Below, one piece after another: positions 34,009 through 42,806 of a stretch of 58,719 nt of DNA (the first letter of the stretch is position 1; the number at the start of each line of letters is the position of its first letter). Position numbers and translations under genes: made by a program. The DNA is from Selenomonas sp. AE3005 (lineage in GTDB: Bacteria; Bacillota; Negativicutes; Selenomonadales; Selenomonadaceae): positions 1-58,719 of the forward strand of contig NZ_CAJODG010000011.1 in the NCBI RefSeq assembly GCF_905233635.1, written 5' to 3'. The notes below the pieces were generated by a model, which made no database searches, was not told where the DNA came from, and saw nothing but the letters and a program-made list of their open reading frames with translations.

Positions 34009-34617
34009 ATGGCGAAAATAATTGGCCTGACCGGCGGCATTGCCAGTGGCAAGAGCACAATTGCGGCATATTTTCAGTCCAAGGGCGCAGCCGTCCTTAG
34101 TGCCGATGACCTGGCCAGAACCCTGGCAGAGCCCGGAGGCGAGCTTTATCAAAAGTATGTCGCGCATTTCGGCCAGGGGATATTGCTGCCGGAAGGGACG
34201 CTGGACCGCCGGGCTATCGGCAATATCGTCTTTAGTGATGAGCAGCAGCGCCGCTGGCTGGATGAAACGAGTCATCCGGTTTTACAGGCGGCGATGGAAG
34301 AACAGATACAGGCGGCCCGGCAGAAAAATTTTCCTGTAATTATCCTTGATGTTCCATTGCTCTTTGAGGTCGGATGGGATAAAATGACAGAGGTAAGTTG
34401 TTTGGTTTTTGTGGACGCCGCTGTACAGCTTGAACGGCTGATAAAACGCAATGGCTGCACAAAGGCAGAGGCCTTAGGACGCATTGCTGCCCAGATGCCG
34501 CTGGCTGAAAAAAAACAACGGGCCGACAGCTTGATTGATAATAATGGCAGCCTGGCCGAATCATACAACCAGGCTGATAAACTTTGGAAGGAGTGGACCC
34601 ATGCAGGACTTTCGTGA
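34009..34617 (+). CDS. coaE: Dephospho-CoA kinase
   Basis: Last enzyme of CoA synthesis, 202 residues. The P-loop GLTGGIASGKST lies at the N-terminus, followed by DADDLAR-like SADDLARTL and DVPLLFE. The ATG at 34009 is 8 bp after AGGAG; another ATG at 34003 overlaps the mutM stop and is closer. Its 3' end overlaps the next gene by 17 bp. This polA-mutM-coaE order is common in Firmicutes. Confidence 0.95.
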   Translation: MAKIIGLTGGIASGKSTIAAYFQSKGAAVLSADDLARTLAEPGGELYQKYVAHFGQGILLPEGTLDRRAIGNIVFSDEQQRRWLDETSHPVLQAAMEEQIQAARQKNFPVIILDVPLLFEVGWDKMTEVSCLVFVDAAVQLERLIKRNGCTKAEALGRIAAQMPLAEKKQRADSLIDNNGSLAESYNQADKLWKEWTHAGLS

Positions 34618-35212
34618 CAGGGTCCAGCGTAACAGACGCATTCAGCGACGCATGGCAACCTGCTTTTGCGTTGCTTTATTTATTTTAGGTATAAGCCTTA
34701 GTGCTTTTTGTATCCTGCAGTTTGAGCCGGTGCAGCGCAAGTATTTCTATGTCTATCCCTATCATGATACGGTGATGAAATATGCGGAACTATATCATGT
34801 GGACAGTAATCTGACGGCAGCGGTAATCAAAAGCGAGAGCAAATTCGAGCACACGGCCAAATCCCATCGCGGCGCGGTGGGGCTGATGCAGCTCATGCCG
34901 GAAACGGCGGCATGGATTGCTGACCAGCTGGATGATAAAAACTACAGCGTGGAGAGCCTTCATGAACCGGACCGCAATATCCGCTATGGAACCTGGTATC
35001 TGGCGGAATTGCAGCGGGAATTCAAGGGCAATGATGTACTGGCACTGGCCGCCTACAATGCCGGCCGGGGCAATGTGCGTGCCTGGATGGAGGAACACCA
35101 TTGGACGTTGAATTTTCATGATATAGATGCTATTCCCTATAAGGAAACCAGGGATTATGTACGTCAGGTAATTGGTGACCGTAAGAAGTATAAAGAGTTG
35201 TATCCGGAGTAA
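34601..35212 (+). CDS. Membrane-anchored lytic transglycosylase (SLT domain)
   Basis: Peptidoglycan-cleaving enzyme of 203 residues. An N-terminal membrane helix lies at about 20-42. The Slt70-like domain (about 58-195) has the catalytic E79 in KSESKF, then GAVGLMQLMPETA, DRNIRYGTWYLAEL and LAAYNAGRGNV. AAGGAG at about 34588-34593 supports this ATG inside the coaE end. It acts on glycan strands at the outer face of the inner membrane. It is common next to coaE in Firmicutes and Negativicutes. Confidence 0.92.
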   Translation: MQDFRDRVQRNRRIQRRMATCFCVALFILGISLSAFCILQFEPVQRKYFYVYPYHDTVMKYAELYHVDSNLTAAVIKSESKFEHTAKSHRGAVGLMQLMPETAAWIADQLDDKNYSVESLHEPDRNIRYGTWYLAELQREFKGNDVLALAAYNAGRGNVRAWMEEHHWTLNFHDIDAIPYKETRDYVRQVIGDRKKYKELYPE

Positions 35213-35220
35213 GTGAGTAT

Positions 35221-38200
35221 ATGCAGAAGTATCGCATAGTTCCGCAACAAGATAATATGTTTTGGCAGCTGGTGCAGGGCATGACGCTCGATGATGAGGA
35301 AAAGACCTTGCTGAAAAATGCGGTTATCCGTCATGTCGAAGTCAGTGTCAAAAACAGCGCCTGGGAAATTGCTTTGACAAGTCAGACGCTTATTCCTGAC
35401 GCGCTGTTAAAAGCAGCTGCGGCGCAGATTTGCAGCAAGTGTAATTTGCAGGACGTCATTTTCTATCAGGACGTCATTGACATTGAGGATGGCATTCATA
35501 AGGTGTGGGCCAAGCTCGTAACGCAGGTGGCCGAGGGGAATCCCACGGTTTTTCAACTGCTCAAGCGTTCCAAGTACACCGTAGACGGCAGCAAACTCAT
35601 CCTGCATGTGCCCGGGGAGCTGGGCGGCGAAATTATGCGCGCTCATGCCGTGACACAGTTGATGAGCCGGGCCATTAAGGACATGCTGGGCTATCGCTGC
35701 CCCGTAGTCTGCGAGGCCAGTGAAGAAGTACTGCAGAATCTGGAAGTAGACGACAGCTTTAATACTCCAGAATATCAGGCGGCTGTGCATAAGGAACGCG
35801 TGGCTGAATCCCGGGCCGAGTCGGCTAAAGCCGCCGATAAAAAACCGGCGGCAGAAAAAGCTGCCCCCAGAAAACGCGAGGACTTGTCCCGGCCAGTTGT
35901 GGTACAAAGTGCCGGCAATACCATCTTTGGCACTGGTGTCATGGGCGAGCGCAAACTTATCGACGAGCTGGACGGCGAGACGAAAAACGTCATCTTGGAA
36001 GGCTTTATCGGTGAAGGTGCCGGTTCCGGCCTGAAAACCATTGAGTTTAAGACGGGTACCAAACTCCTGACCTTCTGCCTGTCGGATGAGTCTAACGGTA
36101 TTGCCTGCAAGAAATTCTTCAAAACTGGCAAGGGGCGCAACGGCAAGGAAGAAAACTATGACGAAATAATGAGCCAGCTGAAGGACGGCATGTCTGTCCG
36201 CGTGCGGGGCTCGGTGCGTTTTGATACCTATATGAACGAGTACGTGCTCTTTGTGGACTCACTGGCTAAAAAAGAGCAGAAAAAGCGTACTGATGAGGCC
36301 GAAGTAAAGCGCGTGGAACTCCATGCGCATACCACCATGAGCGCTATGGACGCCGTGGTATCGGTTAAAGACCTCATAAAGACAGCTGACAGCTGGGGCT
36401 GGCCGGCTATTGCCATCACTGACCACGGCGTAGTGCAGGCCTATCCGGACGCGGCCAAAACGGCGGAAAAACTCAATATCAAAGTTATCTACGGCATGGA
36501 AGGCTATCTTACCGGGGACGATTTTGAGCAGAAAAGAGCTAATCATATTATCTTTCTGGCCAAGAATCCCAACGGCCTGCGCAATCTCTACCAGCTGGTA
36601 TCCCTGTCCCATGTCAAATATTTCCATCGTCAGCCGCGCCTGCCCAAGAAAATAATTCAGGAATACAGGGACGGCATTATCATTGGTTCGGCCTGTGAGG
36701 CCGGCGAACTGATTCGCGCCATTGTGGAGGGACAGTCTGAGGAAAAACTGCTTGAGATAGCAGATTTCTATGACTACCTGGAGATTCAGCCCATCCATAA
36801 CAATGACTTCCTGAAACGCAGTGAAAAATTTCCTAATATCACGACTGATGAAGATTTAATCAATATCAACCTCAAAGTGGCAGCATTGGCCAAAAAGCTG
36901 GGGAAAATGCTGGTGGCTACCTGCGATGTACATTTCCTCAATCCCGATGACAGCATTTACCGCGCCATTCTCATGAAAGGCAAGGGCTTTGATGACGCAG
37001 AAATGCAGCCGCCCCTGTACCTGCGGACGACGGAGGAAATGCTGGCCGAATTTGATTACCTGGGCGAAGAGGCAGCTTACGAGGCTGTGGTCACCAATCC
37101 CCGGAAAATAAATGACATGATTGAAAAGTTCAAGCCGATTCCTGATGACTTGTACTCACCGATGATTCCCGGAGCCGACGAGGAAATCCAATCCATGTCC
37201 TACAACCGGGCCAAGGCCATGTATGGGGAAAACCTGCCGGAAATCGTGGAGGCACGTCTGCAGCAGGAATTAAAGCCGATTATCGGCCACGGTTTCTCGG
37301 TGCTCTATCTTATCGCCCAGCGTCTCGTAAAAAAATCAAATGACGATGGCTATCTGGTAGGCTCCCGAGGTTCCGTAGGTTCGTCCTTTATCGCCACGAT
37401 GACGGGGATAACGGAGGTTAACCCCCTGCCGCCGCACTGGCGTTGCCCGCATTGCCAGTACAGCAAATTTATTACCGATGGTTCCTACGGCTGCGGCTAT
37501 GACCTGCCGGATATGGACTGTCCTGTCTGTGGCACACCGCTTATTAAGGACGGCCACGACATACCTTTCGCCGTATTCCTGGGGTTCGATGGGGACAAGG
37601 TGCCTGATATCGACTTGAACTTCTCCGGTACATACCAGCCCGTGGCGCATAAGTACACGGAAATTCTGTTTGGCAAGGACAACGTATACCGTGCCGGTTC
37701 CATTCAGACCGTGGCCGATAAAACGGCCTTTGGCTATGTGAAGAAATTCTTTGAGGAAAAGGGCGTTAAAAAGCACATTTCCTATATCGACCGGCTGGCA
37801 CATGGCTGTATGGGCGTAAAGTCCACAACCGGCCAGCACCCGGCCGGCATCATGGTTGTGCCCCGGGATATGGACGTACATTTCTTCACGCCCATTCAGC
37901 ACCCGGCCAATGATATGAACTGCGGCACGATTACCACGCATTTCGATTACCATTCCATCAGCAGCCGTTTGGTTAAGCTCGATATTCTCGGACACGATGA
38001 TCCGACCGTAATCAAAATGCTGGAGGACCTGACCTGCCGCGATCCGAAAACGATTCCCTTCGATGATGTGGCCACGATGTCGCTCTTTTACTGTACTGAT
38101 GCGCTGGGCGTGACACCGGAGGAACTCGGAGCAACTTCCGGCACCTTCGGCATACCGGAGTTCCGTACACCGTTTACGCGGCAGATGATTGACGACACCA

Positions 38201-39033
38201 ATCCCGACGTGTTCTCGGACCTCGTGCGTATATCAGGGTTCTCCCATGGTACCGACGTGTGGCTGGGCAATGCTCAGGACCTTATCCGCAGCGGTCAGTG
38301 TACCATTAAGAATGCTATCTCGGCCCGTGATGATATCATGATGTATCTTATCCATCACGGCATTGACCCGCTGTTGTCCTTTAAGACTATGGAAAAGGTG
38401 CGTAAGGGCAAAGGGATTGACCCGGAAGTGGTGAAGAAACTGCAGGACGGCGATATACCGCAGTGGTATATTGATTCCTGTCAGAAGATAAAATACCTCT
38501 TCCCTCGCGCGCATGCAACGGCTTACGTTATGATGGCTTACCGCATTGCGTTCTGCAAGGTTCATTATCCATTGGCTTATTATGCGGCTTATTTCTCAAT
38601 CCGCGCCGATGAATTTGATGCCAACGTCATTGCCAAAGGACAGGAATATGTGGGGCAGCAGATAAAGGAACTGGAGGAGATTTCCAAGGAAAAGAAACTC
38701 GACGCCAAGCAAAATGCTACGCTGATTGTGTTGCAGCTGGCCTGGGAAATGTACCTGCGTGGTTATGACTGCGAAAAGGTGGATATATACACCTCGGACG
38801 CGGAAAAATTCGTTATCCACGAAAAATCCCTGCTGCCGCCGCTCGCCAGCCTGGCCGGCATGGGCACAAAAGCCTCTCAGAGCATTGTCGAGGCCAGAAA
38901 AGATGGTATTTTCACCAGTATCGAAGACCTGCGCCGCCGTACCGGTATTTCCAAGACGAATATCGAAATACTCCGCGACCACGGCTGCCTGGACGGCATG
39001 GGCGAATCAGACCAGATAGCCCTGTTTTGCTGA
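35221..39033 (+). CDS. polC: DNA polymerase III PolC-type alpha subunit lacking the inserted exonuclease
   Basis: Replicative polymerase of the Gram-positive PolC type, 1270 residues against about 1430 in Bacillus. Order: N-terminal domains (1-230), OB fold (about 235-350), PHP domain with H368 and H370 (ELHAHTTMSAMDA), palm with catalytic D796 and D798 (PDIDLNFSG), CX2C zinc sites (CPHC, CPVC), C-terminal helix-hairpin-helix. In usual PolC a DnaQ-like 3'-5' exonuclease is inserted in the PHP domain after YGMEG; here YGMEGYLTGDDFEQKRANHIIFL passes directly on, with no DxE motif. Proofreading must come from another protein, or from the PHP domain. The frame is intact, so this is not a recent deletion by frameshift. 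Confidence 0.95.
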   Translation: MQKYRIVPQQDNMFWQLVQGMTLDDEEKTLLKNAVIRHVEVSVKNSAWEIALTSQTLIPDALLKAAAAQICSKCNLQDVIFYQDVIDIEDGIHKVWAKLVTQVAEGNPTVFQLLKRSKYTVDGSKLILHVPGELGGEIMRAHAVTQLMSRAIKDMLGYRCPVVCEASEEVLQNLEVDDSFNTPEYQAAVHKERVAESRAESAKAADKKPAAEKAAPRKREDLSRPVVVQSAGNTIFGTGVMGERKLIDELDGETKNVILEGFIGEGAGSGLKTIEFKTGTKLLTFCLSDESNGIACKKFFKTGKGRNGKEENYDEIMSQLKDGMSVRVRGSVRFDTYMNEYVLFVDSLAKKEQKKRTDEAEVKRVELHAHTTMSAMDAVVSVKDLIKTADSWGWPAIAITDHGVVQAYPDAAKTAEKLNIKVIYGMEGYLTGDDFEQKRANHIIFLAKNPNGLRNLYQLVSLSHVKYFHRQPRLPKKIIQEYRDGIIIGSACEAGELIRAIVEGQSEEKLLEIADFYDYLEIQPIHNNDFLKRSEKFPNITTDEDLININLKVAALAKKLGKMLVATCDVHFLNPDDSIYRAILMKGKGFDDAEMQPPLYLRTTEEMLAEFDYLGEEAAYEAVVTNPRKINDMIEKFKPIPDDLYSPMIPGADEEIQSMSYNRAKAMYGENLPEIVEARLQQELKPIIGHGFSVLYLIAQRLVKKSNDDGYLVGSRGSVGSSFIATMTGITEVNPLPPHWRCPHCQYSKFITDGSYGCGYDLPDMDCPVCGTPLIKDGHDIPFAVFLGFDGDKVPDIDLNFSGTYQPVAHKYTEILFGKDNVYRAGSIQTVADKTAFGYVKKFFEEKGVKKHISYIDRLAHGCMGVKSTTGQHPAGIMVVPRDMDVHFFTPIQHPANDMNCGTITTHFDYHSISSRLVKLDILGHDDPTVIKMLEDLTCRDPKTIPFDDVATMSLFYCTDALGVTPEELGATSGTFGIPEFRTPFTRQMIDDTNPDVFSDLVRISGFSHGTDVWLGNAQDLIRSGQCTIKNAISARDDIMMYLIHHGIDPLLSFKTMEKVRKGKGIDPEVVKKLQDGDIPQWYIDSCQKIKYLFPRAHATAYVMMAYRIAFCKVHYPLAYYAAYFSIRADEFDANVIAKGQEYVGQQIKELEEISKEKKLDAKQNATLIVLQLAWEMYLRGYDCEKVDIYTSDAEKFVIHEKSLLPPLASLAGMGTKASQSIVEARKDGIFTSIEDLRRRTGISKTNIEILRDHGCLDGMGESDQIALFC

Positions 39034-39058
39034 AAATTGAATATACTGGATAATAAGG

Positions 39059-39106
39059 GGCGCTGTGGATAAAATGCTTTCGCATTTCATCACAGCGCCA
39101 ATTTTC
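39059..39106 (+). terminator. Terminator after polC
   Basis: GGCGCTGTGGAT pairs with ATCACAGCGCC, continued by an inner AAATGC/GCATTT stem with a TTTC loop, and is followed by AATTTTC. Confidence 0.75.
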
Positions 39107-39136
39107 TTGTATTCTTTTCGTAGTTTATGGTAGAAT
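39107..39136 (+). promoter_or_regulatory. Promoter of the candidate small RNA / prfC leader
   Basis: TTGTAT (39107-39112), an 18-bp spacer and TAGAAT (39131-39136). Transcription would start near 39143, at the foot of the closing stem of the RNA described next. Confidence 0.6.
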
Positions 39137-39142
39137 GGTTAT

Positions 39143-39274
39143 TATGTGAGTTCGCAGCGGTTGCAACTAGATAAGGTACGCTCTAAGGGATTGCCTTGAG
39201 ACGTATCGCAAAAAGGCTCGGAACTTAGTCGTAGCAAGGCTTCCCGATACTTGCACATGAATACACTGTTTTTT
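39143..39274 (+). ncRNA. Candidate rod-shaped small RNA (6S-like)
   Basis: A non-coding stretch that folds as one long rod. The closing stem pairs GTGAGTTC (39146) and TTGCAA (39161) with TTGCA (39251) and GAATACAC (39259). A large internal bubble follows (about 10 by 15 nt). The upper arm pairs TACG-CTAAG with CTTAG-CGTA, and the tip GCCTT with AAGGC. Six T (39269-39274) follow the closing stem directly, as in an intrinsic terminator. Own promoter, closing stem, central bubble and terminator match the plan of 6S RNA, although 130 nt is short for it. It could instead be a leader that attenuates prfC. No known riboswitch consensus was recognised. Confidence 0.45.
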
Positions 39275-39345
39275 GAACCCCCTAGGTGTTTAAAAAGGGA
39301 ATAGTGTGTTTGTATCATAATTATTCAACAAATGGGGGATATATT

Positions 39346-40971
39346 TTGTCAGCTTTAAGCGCAGAACTTAATAAGGAAATTGAAAAGCGCCGTACCTTTG
39401 CCATCATCTCTCACCCTGATGCTGGTAAGACGACGCTTACGGAAAAACTTTTGCTTTATGGTGGGGCTATCCATCTGGCTGGTTCCATTAAGTCCCGTAA
39501 GACACAGCGTCATGCTGTTTCTGACTGGATGGAAATCGAAAAGCAGCGTGGTATCTCTGTTACCTCTTCGGTATTGCAGTTTGATTATGACGGTTATCGT
39601 ATCAACATTCTTGATACCCCGGGGCATCAGGACTTCAGTGAAGATACTTACCGCACTTTGATGGCTGTAGACAGTGCTGTCATGGTAATTGACGTGGCTA
39701 AAGGTGTCGAGGCGCAGACGAAAAAACTCTTCAAGGTTTGTAAGCAGCGCGGTATTCCTATCTTTACCTTTGTCAACAAGCTCGACCACTTTGGTAAGGC
39801 GCCGATTGATTTAATGGATGAAATTGAAACCGTGCTGGGCATTCGCTCGTATCCGATGAACTGGCCTATTGGCCAGGATGGCCAGTATATGGGGGTATAT
39901 GACCGCCGCAATGACAAGGTGCTGCTTTTTGCGGCCGATACGTCCCACGGCCAGGAGGCCCGTATTGCTGATGTTTATGAACCGGATGATCCGGAAGTTG
40001 TAGCCCGTGTAGGTGAAGATGTGTGGCAGGCCCTGCAGGACGATTTGGAACTTCTGAACGAGGCCGGGGAAGACTTTGACATGTCAAAGGTAAACAGCGG
40101 TGAACTGACGCCGATGTTCTTCGGTTCAGCTATGACCAACTTCGGCGTACAGGACTTCCTGGAAGGTTATATCAGCATGGCACCGACGCCGCAGCCGCGT
40201 AAGTCCTCTGAGGGACTGATTGCTGCTGATGATGAGAAGTTCTCCGGTTTTGTCTTTAAGATTCAGGCCAATATGAACCCGGCGCATCGTGACCGCCTGG
40301 CCTTTATCCGTATTTGTTCCGGCAAATTCGAGCGCAATATGGAAGTCTGGCATGAACGTACGGGCAAGATGCTGAAACTGGCTCAGCCGCAGCAGTTCCT
40401 GGCGCAGGACAGACAGATTATCGATACGGCTTATCCCGGCGATATTGTAGGTTTGTTCGACCCGGGCGTGTTCGGTATCGGCGATACGGTCTGTGATGCC
40501 AGCCATAAGTTCAAGTATGCGGATTTCCCGGTGTTCCCACCAGAAAAATTTGCCCGTGTGCAGGCCAAAGATACCATGAAACGCAAGCAGTTCGTTAAAG
40601 GTATCGAGCAGCTGACGCAGGAAGGGGCTATTCAGCTCTTCCAGCAGGCTGGTGCCGGTACGGAATCCTATATCGTCGGCACGGTAGGCACCCTGCAGTT
40701 TGAGGTGCTGGAATACCGCTTGAAGAACGAATACAATGTAGATATCGAAATGAATATGCAGCCCTATGAAGTGGCCCGCTGGATGGCCTTTGAGGACGGT
40801 CATGAGGTGACGCCGGCAGAACTCAAAGGTGCTGACCGTGGTATGTTCGTTTACGACCGCCATAACAATCCAGTATTGCTCGTGAATAATGAGTGGGCAC
40901 TGGGCTGGATTACGGACAACAATCCGGAACTCTTGCTTAATCATGTGCCCTTTGACAAAAAAGAGGCCTAA
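39346..40971 (+). CDS. prfC: Peptide chain release factor 3
   Basis: GTPase of 541 residues that recycles RF1/RF2 from the ribosome after peptide release. G1 is SHPDAGKTTLTE, G3 is DTPGHQDFSEDTYR and G4 is FVNKLD; QRGISVTSSVLQF is the switch I segment typical of RF3. The start is TTG at 39346, 6 bp after GGGGGA, giving the common LSALSAELNKEIEKRRTFAIISHPD beginning. An in-frame ATG at 39286 has no ribosome binding site. A bidirectional hairpin follows. Confidence 0.95.
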   Translation: MSALSAELNKEIEKRRTFAIISHPDAGKTTLTEKLLLYGGAIHLAGSIKSRKTQRHAVSDWMEIEKQRGISVTSSVLQFDYDGYRINILDTPGHQDFSEDTYRTLMAVDSAVMVIDVAKGVEAQTKKLFKVCKQRGIPIFTFVNKLDHFGKAPIDLMDEIETVLGIRSYPMNWPIGQDGQYMGVYDRRNDKVLLFAADTSHGQEARIADVYEPDDPEVVARVGEDVWQALQDDLELLNEAGEDFDMSKVNSGELTPMFFGSAMTNFGVQDFLEGYISMAPTPQPRKSSEGLIAADDEKFSGFVFKIQANMNPAHRDRLAFIRICSGKFERNMEVWHERTGKMLKLAQPQQFLAQDRQIIDTAYPGDIVGLFDPGVFGIGDTVCDASHKFKYADFPVFPPEKFARVQAKDTMKRKQFVKGIEQLTQEGAIQLFQQAGAGTESYIVGTVGTLQFEVLEYRLKNEYNVDIEMNMQPYEVARWMAFEDGHEVTPAELKGADRGMFVYDRHNNPVLLVNNEWALGWITDNNPELLLNHVPFDKKEA

Positions 40972-40977
40972 AAAATA

Positions 40978-41017
40978 TGACCTGACATGTTCAAGTTTAC
41001 GTGTCAGGTCATTTTTA
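40978..41017 (+). terminator. Bidirectional terminator between prfC and the converging gene
   Basis: TGACCTGACA and TGTCAGGTCA form a perfect 10-bp stem with a 14-nt loop. ATTTTT follows on the plus strand and an A/T-rich run precedes it, so it can serve both convergent genes. Confidence 0.9.
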
Positions 41018-41024
41018 AGTTGTA

Positions 41025-41810
41025 TCATTTGTTGTCAAAATAAAGCTGCCTGATTTCTGCGGCCATGTCAGGGATATTGGTGGGGCGTATATGGACGCCG
41101 TAGCCGACAAAGAGCGGCGGCGTGGCAAAGCGGGGCATAATCTTAATATAAACTTTGCCCTGCAGCTGGTAGAAGAAGAGATTGTAGCTTTGTACACGTC
41201 CCTGATGAAAATGACGTGTCAAAAAACTGGTGCCGGTCTGAATAAAATGGGCCATGGCAGCAATGGCCGCAGGTGTATTGATATCCGCCGGGACAATATT
41301 TAATTCCCAAAAGCCTATACGGGGCGTCGTGGCAATATTGAATTCCACATTGCCTGCACGGGTGATAAGCTCGCCGGCAAATTCTTCCGGCAGGACGGCC
41401 AGCGGCTGGGCCAGTTCAGGAAAGGCCACAAGCTGCATATGGGGGTGACGGATAGTACCGCCGGAAAGAGGGCCGTAATTTTTAAAGAACAACACATCAG
41501 CGTAGCGTCCTGAGTTCAGCATTTTTTGCCAATGGTGCAGGCCAAAACGCAACAGCCGCTGCATGTGTTCGGGCGTATAGTCCGGTATATCACTCTGGCA
41601 TTTATCCGTTTCAATCAGCACGAACTGGTCTGTGCCGGACAGGACATTGTATTTATTGCGCAGGAGGATGATGGGCCCGTCGGCAGCTATGATGTCAGTG
41701 AGCTCAGCAGTATGGCAAAAAGGACAGTAATTATCCGGATGACGAATGGTTTCCGGCTTTTGCCTGCCGATTTGCATATTGAAATCGATAAGATTATAGG
41801 GCAGATTCAT
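41025..41810 (-). CDS. DUF4931 / GalT-like HIT-fold protein
   Basis: A 261-residue protein resembling the galactose-1-phosphate uridylyltransferase branch of the HIT superfamily (DUF4931-like). CPFC (about residues 29-32) could bind zinc. RHPHMQLVAFP (about 140) is a GalT-type HxHxQ-like catalytic segment, in which a histidine would carry the nucleotide. The start at 41810 follows AGGAGGG. The open frame continues 63 codons upstream and there encodes the ten-residue segment MAKLEQRRYN twice, but these codons come from intergenic direct repeats and lack a ribosome binding site. The true sugar or nucleotide substrate is unknown. Confidence 0.75.
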   Translation of the reverse strand: MNLPYNLIDFNMQIGRQKPETIRHPDNYCPFCHTAELTDIIAADGPIILLRNKYNVLSGTDQFVLIETDKCQSDIPDYTPEHMQRLLRFGLHHWQKMLNSGRYADVLFFKNYGPLSGGTIRHPHMQLVAFPELAQPLAVLPEEFAGELITRAGNVEFNIATTPRIGFWELNIVPADINTPAAIAAMAHFIQTGTSFLTRHFHQGRVQSYNLFFYQLQGKVYIKIMPRFATPPLFVGYGVHIRPTNIPDMAAEIRQLYFDNK

Positions 41811-41848
41811 AAATATCCCTCCTGAGGGAGAATTGATGTTAGTCCCAT

Positions 41849-42020
41849 TATAACGCCGTTGTTCCAGTTTTGCCATAGGCAAAACTTCCTCTTGGCGTTT
41901 CAACGAGGCGGGAGATATGCTCGCCGCCTGTTTTGGTATTCGTGGGGGACATTTTCTTGCCTCGTTATAACGCCGCTGTTCCAGTTTTGCCATAGGCAAA
42001 AACAGAACAACGGCATTATA
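41849..42020 (+). repeat. Pair of about 36-bp direct repeats, each with a hairpin
   Basis: Positions 41849-41885 and 41965-42002 are nearly identical (one difference in TAACGCCG-T/C-TGTTCC). Each contains GTTTTGCC-ATA-GGCAAAA, an inverted repeat with a 3-nt loop. The second copy also pairs with 42003-42020 (GAACAACGGCATTATA against TATAACGCCGCTGTTC). Between the repeats lies GCGGGAGATATGCTCGCC, another short hairpin. They fill the gap between the DUF4931-like gene and the tRNA. Confidence 0.75.
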
Positions 42021-42082
42021 AAATTTGGTTATAGAGTTGACAGGAATCGTTGATTTATGCTATTATATTCAACGTCGATAAA

Positions 42083-42157
42083 GCGCTCGTAGTCCAGTGG
42101 ATAGGACGTTAGCCTCCGGAGCTGAAAGCGGCAGTTCGACTCTGCCCGAGCGCACCA
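42083..42157 (+). tRNA. tRNA-Arg (anticodon CCG)
   Basis: A full cloverleaf with encoded CCA. Acceptor stem GCGCTCG/CGAGCGC, D arm GTCC...GGAC, anticodon arm TTAGC-CTCCGGA-GCTGA with CCG at positions 34-36, T arm GGCAG-TTCGACT-CTGCC, then ACCA. It reads the codon CGG. A terminator follows within 20 bp. Confidence 0.97.
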
Positions 42158-42171
42158 CTTGTAAATGACTT

Positions 42172-42208
42172 CCCCGTCAAAGTGCAAAACTTTGATGGGG
42201 ATTTTTGT
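42172..42208 (+). terminator. Terminator after tRNA-Arg
   Basis: CCCCGTCAAAGT pairs with AACTTTGATGGGG around GCAAA and is followed by ATTTTTG. Confidence 0.88.
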
Positions 42209-42316
42209 TTAAATATAATTGCTTTAAATAATTTTCCTTGATAAAGCAGGATTTAATCACGGGGTTAACGAAATAATAAACATATAATGGAAATAAACTC
42301 GTGGGGAGGTTTTATT

Positions 42317-42697
42317 ATGGGGAAAATTCAAAAAATCCTCGTGCCTGTTGACGGTTCCGTTAATGGCTGCAAAGCTGTAGACGAAGCTATTTTCCTGGCA
42401 GAAAAATGCAAAGCTGATTTGGATTTTGTCTATGTGTCCAGTAATATCAACAAAGATATTCCCAGTCATATTGTCTTTGACCGCATTTGGGAAAAGATTC
42501 CGCAGGAGCTGCGGGCGGCCAAACATGTGGAAACGGGCAGTATTCATAAGGCTATCATTCGTGTGGCCGCCCAGGAACACAGTGATATGATAATCATGGG
42601 CAGCCGGGGCTTGGGGCTCTTCAAGGGAGCGCTTATCGGCAGTGTCAGTCAAAAAGTCATTGAAGAATCACCGATTCCTGTAATGGTGATTAAATAA
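42317..42697 (+). CDS. Universal stress protein (UspA family)
   Basis: Small cytoplasmic nucleotide-binding protein of 126 residues. ILVPVDGSVNG at the N-terminus and the ATP-binding G-2X-G-9X-G-(S/T) motif in MGSRGLGLFKGALIGSVS near the C-terminus mark an ATP-binding Usp. GGGGAGG with 8-bp spacing selects the ATG at 42317; an in-frame ATG at 42287 precedes the ribosome binding site. It is monocistronic, followed by a hairpin. Confidence 0.9.
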   Translation: MGKIQKILVPVDGSVNGCKAVDEAIFLAEKCKADLDFVYVSSNINKDIPSHIVFDRIWEKIPQELRAAKHVETGSIHKAIIRVAAQEHSDMIIMGSRGLGLFKGALIGSVSQKVIEESPIPVMVIK

Positions 42698-42706
42698 GCT
42701 TAACTG

Positions 42707-42744
42707 ACAGACAGTTTTCCTTGGGGAAAGCTGTCTGTTGTTGT
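42707..42744 (+). terminator. Terminator after the universal stress gene
   Basis: ACAGACAGTTTTCC and GGAAAGCTGTCTGT form a long stem with a TTGG loop and one mismatch, followed by TGTTGTTG, a weak T run. Confidence 0.65.
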
Positions 42745-42806
42745 GTATAACGAGGCAAGCTGAAATAATGCCAGCATCATTGGCCGGCAAGGGAGGATTT
42801 TGGGCA

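Noticed and set aside
39286..39345. ATG at 39286 as the start of prfC
   Set aside because: It adds 20 residues not expected in RF3 and lacks a ribosome binding site, whereas TTG 39346 has GGGGGA at the right distance.
41811..41999. N-terminal extension of the DUF4931-like protein with two MAKLEQRRYN segments
   Set aside because: It comes from intergenic direct repeats without a ribosome binding site; the ATG at 41810 has AGGAGGG upstream.
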